Source of the DNA: Pachypanchax playfairii
Taxonomy: Eukaryota; Chordata; Actinopteri; Cyprinodontiformes; Aplocheilidae
Direction of reading: 5' to 3'
NCBI GenBank assembly: GCA_006937955.1
Contig: SSNP01000008.1
Location: 6,562,083 to 6,626,082 of the forward strand
Length of the DNA: 64,000 bases
Shown piece by piece: positions 1 through 12,004 of this stretch. The translations under genes were made by a program, and so were the position numbers. The notes under the pieces were generated by a model that saw only the letters and a list, made by a program, of their open reading frames with translations, did not search any database and had not been told where the DNA came from. How positions within the stretch are numbered: position 1 is the first letter of the stretch; the number at the start of each line of letters is the position of its first letter.

Positions 1-331
1 CTGCACTGGGTGGTTGTATGTCTGTGTGCCTGCCTGCTGGCTGCAGTTGGTGTGTTCCTATGTGTGTGTATGTGTAAGTGAAACTTTTAAGTATCCTGAT
101 TCTGGTTTTTATTGACTAGGCTGTTCTAAGAAGCCATGCTTATCACAACCCTTCAGGGCACCTGTGTTAATCCTCGGGAAAAGATGACATCAAATGGAAG
201 CAGAGCAAGGGATTATGGGGGATGTTGTGGAGCATGATCAACTGTCACAGAGAACTGAATGGAGAGGAAGGAATCCTCCCCAGGTGAGAGAAAACAAACC
301 CCTAAACTGGGAGAAAAGAAAAGAAAAAAAA
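1..331. repeat. 331-bp segment, copy A of an exact duplication
   Basis: This segment is identical at every base I compared to 1297-1627 (constant offset 1296). It contains a TG-rich stretch near its start and ends in an A-rich run directly at the 10-N gap. No coding potential is seen. Perfect identity and abrupt termination at an assembly gap suggest overlapping contig ends or two haplotypes placed in tandem rather than an old biological duplication. Confidence 0.95.
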
Positions 332-341
332 NNNNNNNNNN
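332..341. other. assembly gap (10 N)
   Basis: Ten consecutive N. The fixed small size suggests a placeholder of unknown true length. The sequence right of it starts in the middle of a transposase reading frame, so the left half of a Tc1 element is missing here. Confidence 0.99.
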
Positions 342-923
342 CACATCATATGGTCAGATGAAACCAAAATAGAACTTTTTGGTAGAAACTCAACTTGTCG
401 TGTTTGGAGGGGAAAGAATGCTGAGTTGGATCCAAAGAACACCATACCTACTGTAAAGCATGGGGGTGGAAACATCATGCTTTGGGGCTGTTTTTCTGCA
501 AGGGGACCAGGACGACTGATCCGTGTAAAGGAAAGAATGAATGGGGCCATGTATCGTAAGATTTTGAGTGAAAACCTCCTTCCATCAGCAAGGGCATTGA
601 AAATGAGACGTGGCTGGGTCTTTCAGCATGACAATGATCCCAAACACACCGCCCGGGCAACGAAGGAGTGGCTTCGTAAGAAGCATTTCAAGGTCCTGGA
701 GTGGCCTAGCCAGTCTCCAGATCTCAACCCCATAGAAAATCTCTGGAGGGAGTTGAAAGTCCGTGTTGCCCAGCGTCAGCCCCAAAACATCACTGCTCTA
801 GAGGAGATCTGCATGGAGGAATGGGCCAAAATAGCAGCAACAGTGTGTGAAAACCTTGTGAAGACTTACAGAAAACGTTTGACCTCTGTCATTGCCAACA
901 AAGGCTATATAACAAAGTATTGA
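342..923 (+). CDS. Tc1-like transposase, C-terminal 193 residues (partial)
   Basis: This is the catalytic half of a Tc1-family transposase, the enzyme that cuts the element out and reinserts it at TA. The frame is open from the first base after the gap (residues HIIWSDET) to a TGA at 921-923, so the start is lost in the gap. All three expected acidic residues are visible: the D in WSDE, the first D in QHDNDPKHT, and the E in NPIENLW. The last two are separated by exactly 34 residues, the DD34E spacing of Tc1 elements. The conserved GGG(N)IMLWGCF and SPDLNPIE segments are also present. Full-length family members are about 340 residues, so roughly the N-terminal 145, including the paired helix-turn-helix domain, are missing. 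No frameshift or internal stop is seen in what remains. It is a selfish-element gene, not a host gene. Confidence 0.93.
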   Translation, partial: HIIWSDETKIELFGRNSTCRVWRGKNAELDPKNTIPTVKHGGGNIMLWGCFSARGPGRLIRVKERMNGAMYRKILSENLLPSARALKMRRGWVFQHDNDPKHTARATKEWLRKKHFKVLEWPSQSPDLNPIENLWRELKVRVAQRQPQNITALEEICMEEWAKIAATVCENLVKTYRKRLTSVIANKGYITKY

Positions 924-991
924 GATTAACTTTTGTTATTGACCAAATACTTATTTTCCACCATAATTTGCAAATAAATTCTTTAAAAATC

Positions 992-1141
992 AGACAATGT
1001 GATTTTCTGGATTTTTTTTCCTCATTTTGTCTCTCATAGTTGAGGTATACCTATGATGAAAATTACAGGCCTCTCTGATCTTTTTAGGTGGGAGAACTTA
1101 CACAATTGGTGGCTGACTAAATACTTTTTTGCCCCACTGTA
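992..1141 (+). repeat. 3' inverted repeat of the Tc1-like element
   Basis: Read on the minus strand, the tip is TACAGTGGGGCAAAAAAGTA, followed by a GTCAGCCACC segment and, further in, an AACTATGAGAGACAAAATG segment. This is a typical terminus of an abundant teleost Tc1 family. The inner segment (about 1029-1060) probably corresponds to the inner transposase-binding repeat of an IR/DR arm. The partner 5' repeat is not in the window. Confidence 0.85.
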
Positions 1142-1296
1142 TATCTCATATATTTTAATTTTATTTGTTGGCAACTGCCACAATTCTCTCAGTAAACAGC
1201 ACATTTTTCCTACTGCATATTGTTCAGAGTTTTAGTAGCTTTAAATAAATCACTGATTATTTGACAGTGATGTGGTTTTTTATAATGATTTTAAAT

Positions 1297-1627
1297 CTGC
1301 ACTGGGTGGTTGTATGTCTGTGTGCCTGCCTGCTGGCTGCAGTTGGTGTGTTCCTATGTGTGTGTATGTGTAAGTGAAACTTTTAAGTATCCTGATTCTG
1401 GTTTTTATTGACTAGGCTGTTCTAAGAAGCCATGCTTATCACAACCCTTCAGGGCACCTGTGTTAATCCTCGGGAAAAGATGACATCAAATGGAAGCAGA
1501 GCAAGGGATTATGGGGGATGTTGTGGAGCATGATCAACTGTCACAGAGAACTGAATGGAGAGGAAGGAATCCTCCCCAGGTGAGAGAAAACAAACCCCTA
1601 AACTGGGAGAAAAGAAAAGAAAAAAAA
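1297..1627. repeat. 331-bp segment, copy B of an exact duplication
   Basis: Exact copy of 1-331, here continuous with downstream unique sequence (an A-rich run, then ATATAAATTAACCCC). This copy is therefore probably the correctly joined one. It lies 155 bp beyond the Tc1 end. Confidence 0.95.
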
Positions 1628-4600
1628 AGAAGCATATAAATTAACCCCTAGAAGTCAAAGGCAACTCCTGCAAAAAATGGCAGACTGCTGCATTAATTTT
1701 AATGAGACCAACACAAGTTAGGATGGAAAGTCATTTTCCCACTGAAACCATTCCCTGCAGGAATCCACCAAATTCAGTCAATTCTTACTTTGCTTCTGCT
1801 GAATCTTAGAGATTGCAGGTATCATCCCAAATGTAGTTCCTTTGATTCAATTTGCTATTTCTCACATCAGTAAACTAAATTCCTTTGTGTTAACATTTTT
1901 TTATATGATCAGACTTCACACAAGTCTAATTTTAAAGGTTCATATATAACTTAAAGGCACAGTATGTAAGAATTTTACAGATAAATACTCACACAACAGT
2001 CACTACAACTTCATCACTATACAACTTGGTTAAATTGTTTTATATTATTGCCAATAAAATTATCAGTTACAGTGGTGCAGTTTTCTGTAACACAAAGTCT
2101 TCACCACATTTTACCTTGGGAGAGTATTTCTGTTTCCATCTAAAACTGCTCTAATGAGCACAAATACTGGTGTTGGTAAATATTTATCTTGTTCTTTTCT
2201 CTAATTACACAATAATGGACCCATGCTGAGTTCATTTGTCGCAGCATGGGTTAGCAATAAATAACAGCTCTTTTGGGGTAGTTTGAATGAGCCTTGTCTC
2301 GTGTAGGAAGGGCCTCGCCTATTGATCTCACTTTGAGTTATTCAGCTAACAGTGAAAAAACTGGTGCATGTCAGCTTACTGTTGAACTTTCTGTTGAAGG
2401 TCTGTATTTATCAGTGTCTGTAGTAATCAGCCTAATTGGAGTGCACAGACTCTCTTGGACTCCTACCAAAGAAGCAGGAGGAGGAACAGAAAAGCAAATT
2501 AAACAAAGCCATGTATTTATATAACCAGACAATGAGCCAGGATCAAACAGAGTTTACTAAGCATTCTCTGTCTTTGTTCTCATCAAAAACAATATAGTAT
2601 TTTGTTGTTGTATATCTTAAATGTTCAAACTCAGAGGTAGTAGTTATTTTTTTATCAATTTTATTAATGTTGATAATTATTTCGGATTTGTCTGTTAACC
2701 TTATTGGTGTCATCAGAGAATAGTTAATCTGTAGTACTTTGTGAGCATAAAGGCATGTACAATTTTAGAAACTGAGTGTGTTGAGTGTTTAGACACAGAT
2801 CAAACCGCAGAGCTCATTCTCTTTTTTTGAATGATCACATCATGAGTCTGGGGCAACCAGAGCAAAATGCAGATCAGCTCACCTCATCAAGTGAAGACAG
2901 AGTAAAATGGCCAGCAACAGCAGACTAAAGCAACGAATCATTCAGTAGTCATGCCAACAAGACTGGATACCAGGAGATCAAAGATCAAGAGCAAGCAGAA
3001 ACATGAGAGTGGGAGCTTCAGAAGAAAGCTAAAGCTGTTCAGCCAGCTGTTTCAATCAGCCAAGAAAAAAGTGTAAACAAAAACAACTTGGAGTTGTCCT
3101 TCAAATTAGAAAGAACATCTTAAATCATAAAAAAATGCTTATAAATATGTAATTGCTTAAGGAGGCAGTATAGGTATTCTATGGGTAGGAGTAGCTGAAA
3201 ACTGGCTGATATATCACTCCTATTGAAGAAAGCTGGGTAATGTGTGTAATTTGTTCCTGAATATCTTACAAGTCTGTATCATTAGCACTATGGTGCAAAA
3301 ATATGTTCTACTTAGAGGAGGCTATTGTTTTCAGTGTGGGAGATTGGTGAAAGAAAACATGACAGTATTCTGACTTAATATGATGATCATGTATGAAAAT
3401 GTTTCATATTCATGTTCTGGACACCATAAATAAAAAAGGGTTCTTTGTCTGGAAATATTAACATCCATTCGTTATTTTACTGTAACTGTTTGAGCTCTTT
3501 CAAGGTCATGGAGAGCTGGTACCTGTGCCAAGTGGCTGTTTGGCTCATGTCACCTAAAATAAAGCACTTGGCTTTGGAAAGTTATCTTATCATCAAATCA
3601 ACAATTAATTAAAATGTCAGAGATGAGCTAATAACTGCAGAAAAGTGATGGCCACAATGGAAGAGACTGATGATGAAAGAAATCAATGGATGGATTTAAA
3701 CTGCATTTGAGGAAGTTGTTACAGATGCATTGACAAATAAAGCTTAGATTTCCTCTCTTTTAATTATCTCAAAGGAGGTGATGACACAGCATTTCCAGGT
3801 CATGGTACAACGGGAACCAATACCATCAGCATTGGGAAACTTAATCAATCGCCTTGGACAGTTCTATGCAGCTGAGGTGAAGAGATCGATTAACATCACG
3901 AAGGTTCAGAAACAGTTGAGATCAAGAATATTGACACATTAGACATTTCAGAGACACGTACTTACTGCAGCTCATCTGTCCATTGGGGACCCAGTCATTG
4001 ACCAAGAAGGAAAAACCCCAAGTGAAAAACACTGACAATCCTGTCCCAGCAAATGACGGGTATTCTGGGCAGATGCCTCAAAATCTGAAAAATAAAAACC
4101 ACGGGTCCTTAACATCATCCTATGGGCATATTTACAAAAAAATACATACAACTGTTTTTGTAATAGGAAGAGGGGGTAGGTTAATATATATACCACACCA
4201 TACATCCAGTGCACAATTTGAACAAAAACTTGAGCTTATAGCTGAGATAAAATAAATAGATAAATAAATTTTAACATTCAGCTGATGAACAAAAAGAGAA
4301 TAAAAGGATTCAATCAAGAGAAACTGACAGAGAGAAATAAAGTTATGAATTAAAAATTACACTAATATATATTTTGAAAACAGCTTTTGATAGATGTCAC
4401 TGTTTAACCAATAAATGGGTTTTAAAGGGTTCTGGGCTGACAATAAAAATTATAAAAAAACAATCTTATTTGGTTCTGTGGGAAAAACATGTCTCGTAGT
4501 GTTTAGGAACGATGGCACCACACAGTTGGGACTCTATCAATCATATAAAATGATGCTTAAACAGTGAGGGAGCATTTGGAAGAGCTGATGCTGCTTTTTT

Positions 4601-7412
4601 ACTTGGAAATCTAATTTTCTTTCAGTCTGATTCATTCACTGTATACGATTCATTAAGTGGATTCCTCCCAAACCACCTTGTGACATGTCCCAGAGAGCAG
4701 ATTTGAACTTGTCATATTCAGTGTATACAGCGTGTTTTATATGGGAGTAAAAAGGAGCCACCTTGAGCAGAGAGCTTTGATAAATCACTAAGAGATTTGG
4801 TTAATGAATATCTCTTTTTTGGTACATTAGTTATGCCCTGCTTTGTCCTCAAATGAGAAATCTTCTTGAAATATTTAGATTAACTGGACATGACAACACC
4901 AAGTACATCATTTTATGCAGATCTCATTTTAAAATAAACTATTCATGGGACATTTACCAAACATGTCTCTTGTTTAAAATGGGTTAAAATCAGAAAAGAA
5001 TAAACTCAGTAATTATCATAGATCAACAACAATCACAAAAACATGTTCCTATTTGTCTCAGAACAATCTAGTAAGAGAATTATCAGCAATCCTCCTTGAC
5101 TGTCCTGGATTCTTATTAGAGGTATGAACACTTTTAGTACAATGTTCCTCATAAATCATACCTCATTTCAGTGTCAGGGTGACCCACTTATTAAGATTAG
5201 GCTTCAGCCAGGAGGATTGGGTTCAGGCTCTTTTGACAGCAACCTGCACAATAGAGCATTTGCAAATAATATCAGTTATTGCTGTAACATTACAGTCTGA
5301 CCCTGAAATAAGAAGATAGGGACTGATTTAAGAATTAGTAAAAATATCTGCATTGGGTTATAAATTTATTGCACTAATCATGGTACATGTTTTAGCTTTT
5401 TTAATGGCACAATTTCTAAAGTAACTGTTTAAAATAAAAACATGTTATAACTTGAGAAAAGTCCATGATTTAACACTATGATGGGACTAGTTTGCTAATG
5501 TGATTACACAAGCGGTTCTGGATTGTCATCAGTGCATGGGTTTTTATGTTTGTTTTTTTCTTTTTTACAACTTACAGAAATTGCAGCCTTTTCAATCTCT
5601 GTTGTTCTCTTTCCAGCCCAACAGCACTTTTTTGTTCAGGTGCATTTTGTGCAGCTGAAGATAGTGGACTTTGCTTTGCTGCTTTTTCTGTAACAAAAAC
5701 CTAGGAACAGGTAGGCAATAGCACTTATTGTAGATAGAGATTTGATCAGGTTCCCTACAGGATTTAAAAGCCCAAACTGTGCAAGACTGATCACAGATTT
5801 ACTCCAGGCCTTTTAGTGCTACTATTGGCAGAATCCTGGCAGTACACCATTTAATGAAACTGAGAGGGCAACAGTCACACAATAGTGGGCGAACCAGCTT
5901 GACACTAACATGAACTATGTACTATAAGTAAACATTGTACTGTGTGACGTGTGTTCACACAGAATATGGAGAGAGCTCCAACGAATTAAAGAAACCTTTC
6001 CCCAATAGAAATCGACTGCATAATTTCTAAGTTCAATTAAAAAATAGTGATTTTTGGCAGGTTAAAGGTGGCATTTATAGGGTCATCAAAGTCTTTAGAA
6101 AGAGATCACAGCACCAGGGAACTGTGTTGGGTGACCAGTTGAATGGAAGCTGAGGTGTGAATATCCAGTCTACACTTTTGTGGTAACTTAAGCAGCTTTT
6201 TGGAATTTTGCATAGAATAACCACACATATGAGCCTAACAAAGCATGTTCTTAAAAAGAGCAGTAGACAGACTAGAGGAGGCCAGAAAGACATCAGCCTC
6301 AAACTTAAAGAAGAAAGAGTAGTTGCAGAGATCTGTTTGGTGCTGAACCTCTTTCCGGGACAAGTAATGGTAAATATTTAATAGCAGACTATTTTGACTA
6401 TATTTCCAGGCATTGGGCAGACAACCGAGCCAGGAAACTGCAGAGTGCCTTTCCAGCGTCTCACATGCTGGCCAGCTGCTACGATCATGGGTCCTGAGAG
6501 AGGAGGTCCTTCAGAAACAGAAATGTGTCATTTATAAGTAGAAATAAACCTCTCTCAACCCCATCAATGACACAATGTAAGACATTATTTTTAGGTGTTC
6601 CATAAGGTCTTGCATAATAACCCACTAGATCATTTCTGCACTCAGCATCTTTGATCTAAGTAAAACATTAAAATCAAATAACTGACAGAAAACATAACAC
6701 ATAAGAAAAAATTCTCTGACTGAACTTATCTTCTTCTGCTACACCACATGTCCACACCGCCATAAACTTGCTTACAAAACCTGAGACCTGCTGCAAGATT
6801 TGAGCACATTCTACCCTGACATCCAAATAAATAAATCCTGATGGTTTTTTTTTTTTATTAAAAAATTATAATGCACCAATTTTTCTGCCTTGTGCACATT
6901 TGACAAATAAGGGTCAGTATGATCAAGTATAATTGAACCTTTATGATGCTGCTGAGTCTACCAAATATTTTTCCCTAGAGAGCATCAAAGAGTCCGTCTT
7001 GCCATTCCTAATGTTCCAACTATCTCTCTGATGGATTCATGTTCTTGCCTAAGGAAAAATAAATATTGTGGGTTCACAAAAACAGCCCAAACATTAAGCT
7101 TCCTGCACGTACCTGTATAACCAATGATGAAACAAAGTTGAAACACCCAACATCAGTGAATGAAATACTTATTGTATTTGGCAGTTACATTCAAGGTAGA
7201 AAAGGAGTGTTGCCGAAACACTGTTGCCAATAAACTTTGAATAAAATGTTTTTCCTCTTCTTGTGAAATGACTGTAAAAATGTGATTTGTTCTTTGTTTC
7301 ACCGGGTATCTTGGACCGAGCATGTAAGCATTAAACTTAGTCAAAGTTGGTAACTGATATGTATAAAAAACGTTTCTATATCTGAGGGCAACAGTTTATC
7401 ACAACTGTAACA
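1628..7412. other. intergenic, no gene seen
   Basis: AT-rich unique-looking DNA with short, non-homologous open frames only. A possible transposon terminus TTAAAGGCACAGTATGTAAG starts at 1951 (see findings). Tracts at about 3770-4090 and 5160-5320 are compositionally complex, lack homopolymers and could be regulatory, but nothing in the sequence alone proves it. A short T run lies near 6845-6858. Confidence 0.6.
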
Positions 7413-7998
7413 TTAAAGAGGCCCTTCCATTAAAAATATTTTTTCTGAGGTTTCTGTTGAATATTTTAGCTCCACATGTGTTCTTACCTTCATAGTGGGT
7501 GTGAAAACAGGTCAACAACTTCTCTTTCAGTTTTTGTCTCTCAAACTACGAGTTCCACCGAGTTCGAACAGCCGGTATTTGTTTCATCACAACGCCTTTG
7601 TTCGTTAGTTTTCGGCAGCTCCTGCAGTTGAAACCACGCCTAGCATGCTGCTGGCTAAATGCTGTAGCATAAGACGTAGCAAACAGGAAGAAAGAACGTA
7701 TGATGTTGCCACACGCAGCAGGGCAGGAAACAGTATACCTTGCTCTCATAGGCTAGTTTGTTAGCCAAAAGTTAGTTGTTGTTAGTCTAGCAAATTTGAA
7801 TAATAAATATGAATGAGCTGCTGCCGAAGCTGCCTGACGGAACGAGATGGAACCACTCAAATTTTAATGCAGACAGATTGAAAGGTCTGTTAATCAGTGT
7901 TTCCTAATGTTTTTTAGATATAAAATGTTTCATATTACTGGTTAATACTTAAGAAACAACCACAAATTCCTGAAATGTGTATGAAATGGCCTCTTTAA
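7413..7998 (-). mobile_element. TTAA-flanked non-autonomous DNA transposon (MITE), copy 1
   Basis: The element proper (7417-7994, 578 bp) is bounded by TTAA on both sides. Its termini are inverted (AGAGGCCCTTCCAT left, ATGAAATGGCCTCT right), about 14 bp with two mismatches. It shares its whole length with 50676-51258 in the opposite orientation. TTAA duplications occur in piggyBac and Kolobok superfamilies. The AGAGG start, rather than CCC, fits a Kolobok/T2-type MITE better. There is no transposase. The short open frame at 7546-7749 on the minus strand is shared with the sister copy but has no recognisable domain. Confidence 0.85.
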
Positions 7999-10900
7999 AG
8001 TAGAATGTTTGCAATTTAATTACAAAAGTGTAATCTGGATGTATTTTGATGAATATCTCAAAACATGTTTTTGGATCTAGAATTGACAGTAAAGGAAATA
8101 ACAATTAAGATAACAACTCTTGAACAATTTCACCAAAAATCTATTGAACAAAATTATAAAACAGCACTTATTTAATTTTTTTATTGCTATATTAATAGGA
8201 ATGCAAATAGATGATGCCCTCTGCAAAGATTCAGAAGAAGATAGCTGTCTTAATTTGTTAGGTACCAGATTTAATAGATAGATGATTGACACAATGTCAG
8301 TTGTTGCTATTAGTGACAGAATTTTAAATTTAAATGGTCAGCATTCTTTGATATAAGATTTTTTCTTTCTTCAAGAGGAACAGTTCACTACGAATAGATA
8401 CATATTTTATGTTGTTGGTCTATAAATGAAATAAAATCAATGAGAAATCATGAGAAACAAAAAACAAAGCTGTTTGTTGGATACCAGAAAGATTAACATT
8501 ACAAAGGTTCAACACAGTCCTTGGCTTTGCGCCACAAATTATTTTCCAGAATGTGTGTCAGCTTAGGAAGAGACTAGTGAGTATGGTTGTCCTCTCAACC
8601 TGCTTTGGAACCTTTTACATGAAAACAGCTCATCCAAAAACTGGCTAGATCTGGCCTCTGCCCAAGACTGCAACACAGTTGGAGAGCACAGAGAGGCAGA
8701 GTGAGGAGAGACTGAAGCAGTATCTTATGTGCCAGGGCCATATGAGATAGTGAAGAGAGCTGTTGCATCACATTTAATCACCGACTCCTCTTGCAGTGTT
8801 AAAAGGGAAAGAGGACAGCCAGAATACTACTCTAGGCCTCACACTGGAGCCGAACCATGGGATTCATCAGGAGCCCACGGAGACAAATCCAAAATGCAAT
8901 TGATTCCAAAAGCCAGGAGACCAGTCTGTTTACCTCATCAAGCTGGCAACTGAGTGGTGAGCATAAACAAAGTGAAAGGAACAAAAGAGTGAGAAGGGTT
9001 ATCGTATGTGCAGTAACCCCCCTGTAATGATACTTTCAGCCTCCCTAACGGCACCTTGCCAGTTTTCATATCCCACCCTATCAGCTAAAGAGGAAGGTGG
9101 TTTGCTGATAAAATTTTGTATGTTTCTAAGGTTGGATTTTCTCTAGGTACAATTATCTTCCCAAAGCAGTCATCCCATCTCCCGTTGGGGAGATGTGAAT
9201 TGCCTCAATAACAGGGCTCCCTTCTTTTTTTTCATTCTTGTTTTGGTTGTTGGTTGTTGATCTCCCTTGTAGCCTTGGTTTCAGCCTCAGAGCTAACCTT
9301 CATTGTCAGGCTTGTTGATGCAATCTCTTACTTCCATAATGCTTCAAAATAGAAGGTGGATGACTTGTGAGACCAGACAGTGACTCTAGATTTTAAAAGT
9401 AAAATGAAGAGATGGTAAACTCTTTGGCAATTGTTTTTAAAAGGGGAAAATCCCTGCAATATTTATTTAAAGTTACCTGTTTTGTTCAAACGGATGATAG
9501 GTGTATTGACATTTTAAAAGAATTCTTATTAAATAACATTGACTCTACTGGTCTCACTAGATTAAATGACCCTTTGCTCACAAAGCTATCAAAAGAGAGA
9601 GGTTTTGCCTTAAAATCACATTTTACAATGACCTGCATGCAAACTGTTGTTTAGGGTGGTGGTGGTGTTGCATTGATTGACTTGCCTTTGTGTAAACATA
9701 TATTAACAAAGGTACAAATTTTGTAAATTGTTGTTTCAAAGTCTTTCTTGAGTATGTGCAAATGTGCAAGGGTGACAAAGACAAGAGAAAAACCTCTTTT
9801 GAAATCAAAGGGTTTTAGTTGTTTGGACTTAGATGTTAATCTTACTATAAGTAGCCAATTACTGAGTACAAAGAAAAGGCCTGCTGTCAGTGTTCAGTGG
9901 TACATTTTCCATCTCCAGGCAAAAGCAAAAATAATGATGCCATTATGTGGTGTAACCAAACAGTGGAACAACTTGATATTTTATAATATCCTTGCTGAAG
10001 ACCTCTGTTAAGGCCCATTTCCATAAAAGAAGCACAGAGCTACACTTATTAAGGGCAGAACAAGATTTCTCCTCTTAGAAAGGTGTCTGTGCACAACTAT
10101 CTATGCAAGCTCTCTGTGGTATCTTTTTCCATGCTGAGGGTTGTTTCTGTTCTCCTGCAGAACGAAGGTATTACCACCTTTCGTTCAGCAAGCTTCTGTG
10201 CACATGACAGTTCATTTTCTGCATGATCTCCCAAAAGTCGATACGATCTTGTAAAGACAAATACCAGATATCACTGGCTAACTGATGCAGTTGGGGGGAA
10301 CACCATTAATCATTCCCTCCCAAAAGGGTGGGGATGAGGGGGAGGTCTAAGCAGTAAGTCCTCATGCATTAATAAAATCACCAGATGATGTATGAATGAA
10401 TTCACAGCTGACAGTGCCTTCATTACCCACGGATCTGTGAGGTCGGGAAGCATGGGTCTGTATCAAACGAGGTGGGAGGTAACTGGAAAAAACTCTGTAG
10501 CTGAAATGACATCTGCTAAGTAAAGAAGCTAGAGACATGTCAAGTACCACCATTCAATTAAATAAAGATATTCAACTTTGCTGATGCACATGATTCAAAT
10601 GTGTGGGTTAAATTTGAGTATGTAGATCTTATTTGGAATTTCTACGTCAAAATATATTTAAAAATGAAACAAGAAGTGAGTTCTGATGGTGTCTGAGGGT
10701 TATTAAAATAATACCCATACAAAATAATTTCTAATAATATTACAAACAATACTGAATGGAACAAAATACCATTTGAGATGCATAAACTCACTCTTGAGTT
10801 GTATGTCACTTTTCTCATTTTCTTGTGAAGTGTGACCGACCCGCTGAAGTGTAACTGGGGCATTTAAATGATTTTATCTCAAAAGCTAACCATCCTGTGC

Positions 10901-11055
10901 AGCTGTTGACTCTCATATACAGCACTCACAAACACTATAGAAACTACTCAATATGGCAAAAAAATCTGTCTGAAGGCTATTGAAAAACTAAACATCTACT
11001 CAACTAAACAAAGCCTTTTGAAATGAATAAGAATATTTATTCCATATGTGTTGCA
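7999..11055. other. intergenic, no gene seen
   Basis: No supportable exon, RNA gene or recognisable repeat. Segments around 9000-9210 and 10100-10560 are more GC-rich and complex than their surroundings and could be cis-regulatory, without direct proof. Short open frames here (up to 87 residues) resemble no family I know. Confidence 0.55.
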
Positions 11056-11668
11056 TACACTATATTTCCAAAAGTATTGCCTTTGCACACACAAAAACTA
11101 CCTTAGTCAGAGGAAGTGACCTTGGGTTCTCTCGCTCCAGTATCTACGATGCTACAACAATGCTTCTTCCAAGACAGTTTCAAAACAATTAAGGCCGTTG
11201 ATTACAACACCTCAGATTGCAATGCCTTAATTATTCCCAAAAGGGAGAGGTGAGTCAGCAACCCTAATGACTCTAAAAAAACCTATTCATTGCCTGGTTA
11301 CTTATAATTTAACAACTTACGGTATAAACTGGAACTCCCAAACTATGATCAGAACTGAAGAAGCCTTTCGGATGAAAGGTGAGACATCTTCAAGGAACAG
11401 AAAAAAAAGTCCAGTTGCCTTTTTGGAAAAAAAAACTTTCTGTATTTAGTAGCTATGAGATTTCACAAATGAACTTATGAACAAGTGGCATCTTATTACA
11501 GTACTACGTTTAAATTCACTGAGCCTCTGAGGCCAAACCATTCTTTCACAAACCTTGACTTTGTATGTGATGGTGCTTGATTTTATGAACATGGTCATGG
11601 AGGTGATTGGAACACCTGTAGTCAGTGATCTGAAGGGGTGTGTCAATATTTTTTGGCAATATAGTGTA
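11056..11668. mobile_element. Tc1-type MITE (CACTATATT termini)
   Basis: The left end at 11058 reads CACTATATTTCCAAAAGTAT and the right end at 11666 reads TTTTTGGCAATATAGTG, inverted relative to it. TA dinucleotides flank both ends (11056-11057, 11667-11668). These termini, plus the internal GGAACACCTG...GGGGTGTGTC stretch near the right end, match an abundant teleost Tc1 family. At 609 bp with no transposase frame it is a non-autonomous internal-deletion derivative. Confidence 0.88.
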
Positions 11669-11926
11669 ATTGTTAGAAAATCTAAATTAGTGCAATAAAA
11701 TATGCCACTGAAGGGATTTAATATGAGTTGCTTGTCTTTTCAGGCAATAAATCCTGCCAGAGTTTGTAACAGCCTGGTCTCACAGAAATATAGAAAATAA
11801 ATCCTGTGCTTTTAGTGTCAGCAGGATGCCAGAATCATATGCTTTGAATTCTTGTTTTTGCCAGACATCACCACTCACCACACACCCTGGTAGATTCACC
11901 CCTCAAACTTGCTAACTTGCATACAG

Positions 11927-12000
11927 CAGGGGTGTCAAACCCTACTCTTCAAAGGTTGCTACCCTGCATGTTTTAGATGTTTCATTGCTTCAAAACAACA
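11927..12000 (+). mobile_element. hAT-like element terminus (fragment)
   Basis: It starts CAGGGGTGTCAAAC and continues with a CCTGCATGTTTTAGATGTTTC segment, the diverged form of a widespread teleost hAT-type non-autonomous end. Only about 75 bp are recognisable. No matching second terminus or 8-bp duplication was found nearby, and it abuts the LINE relic. Confidence 0.5.
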
Positions 12001-12004
12001 GTAT

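Larger units (their letters stand above)
342..1141 (+). mobile_element. Tc1-like DNA transposon, 3' half (truncated by gap)
   Basis: The right-hand portion of a Tc1/mariner-superfamily element. It consists of the C-terminal half of the transposase followed by a long 3' inverted repeat whose outer tip reads GCCCCACTGTA and ends at a TA target dinucleotide at 1140-1141. The transposase N-terminal (DNA-binding) half and the 5' inverted repeat are absent because of the N gap. The intact reading frame suggests a fairly young insertion. Confidence 0.93.

Noticed and set aside
3880..8515. Similar words GATTAACATCACGAAGGTTCA and GATTAACATTACAAAGGTTCA at about 3887 and 8491
   Set aside because: The similarity is limited to about 21 bp with no extension on either side. 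It could be chance or very old repeat debris.
8729..8953. 74-residue open frame
   Set aside because: No recognisable domain, no promoter or splice context.
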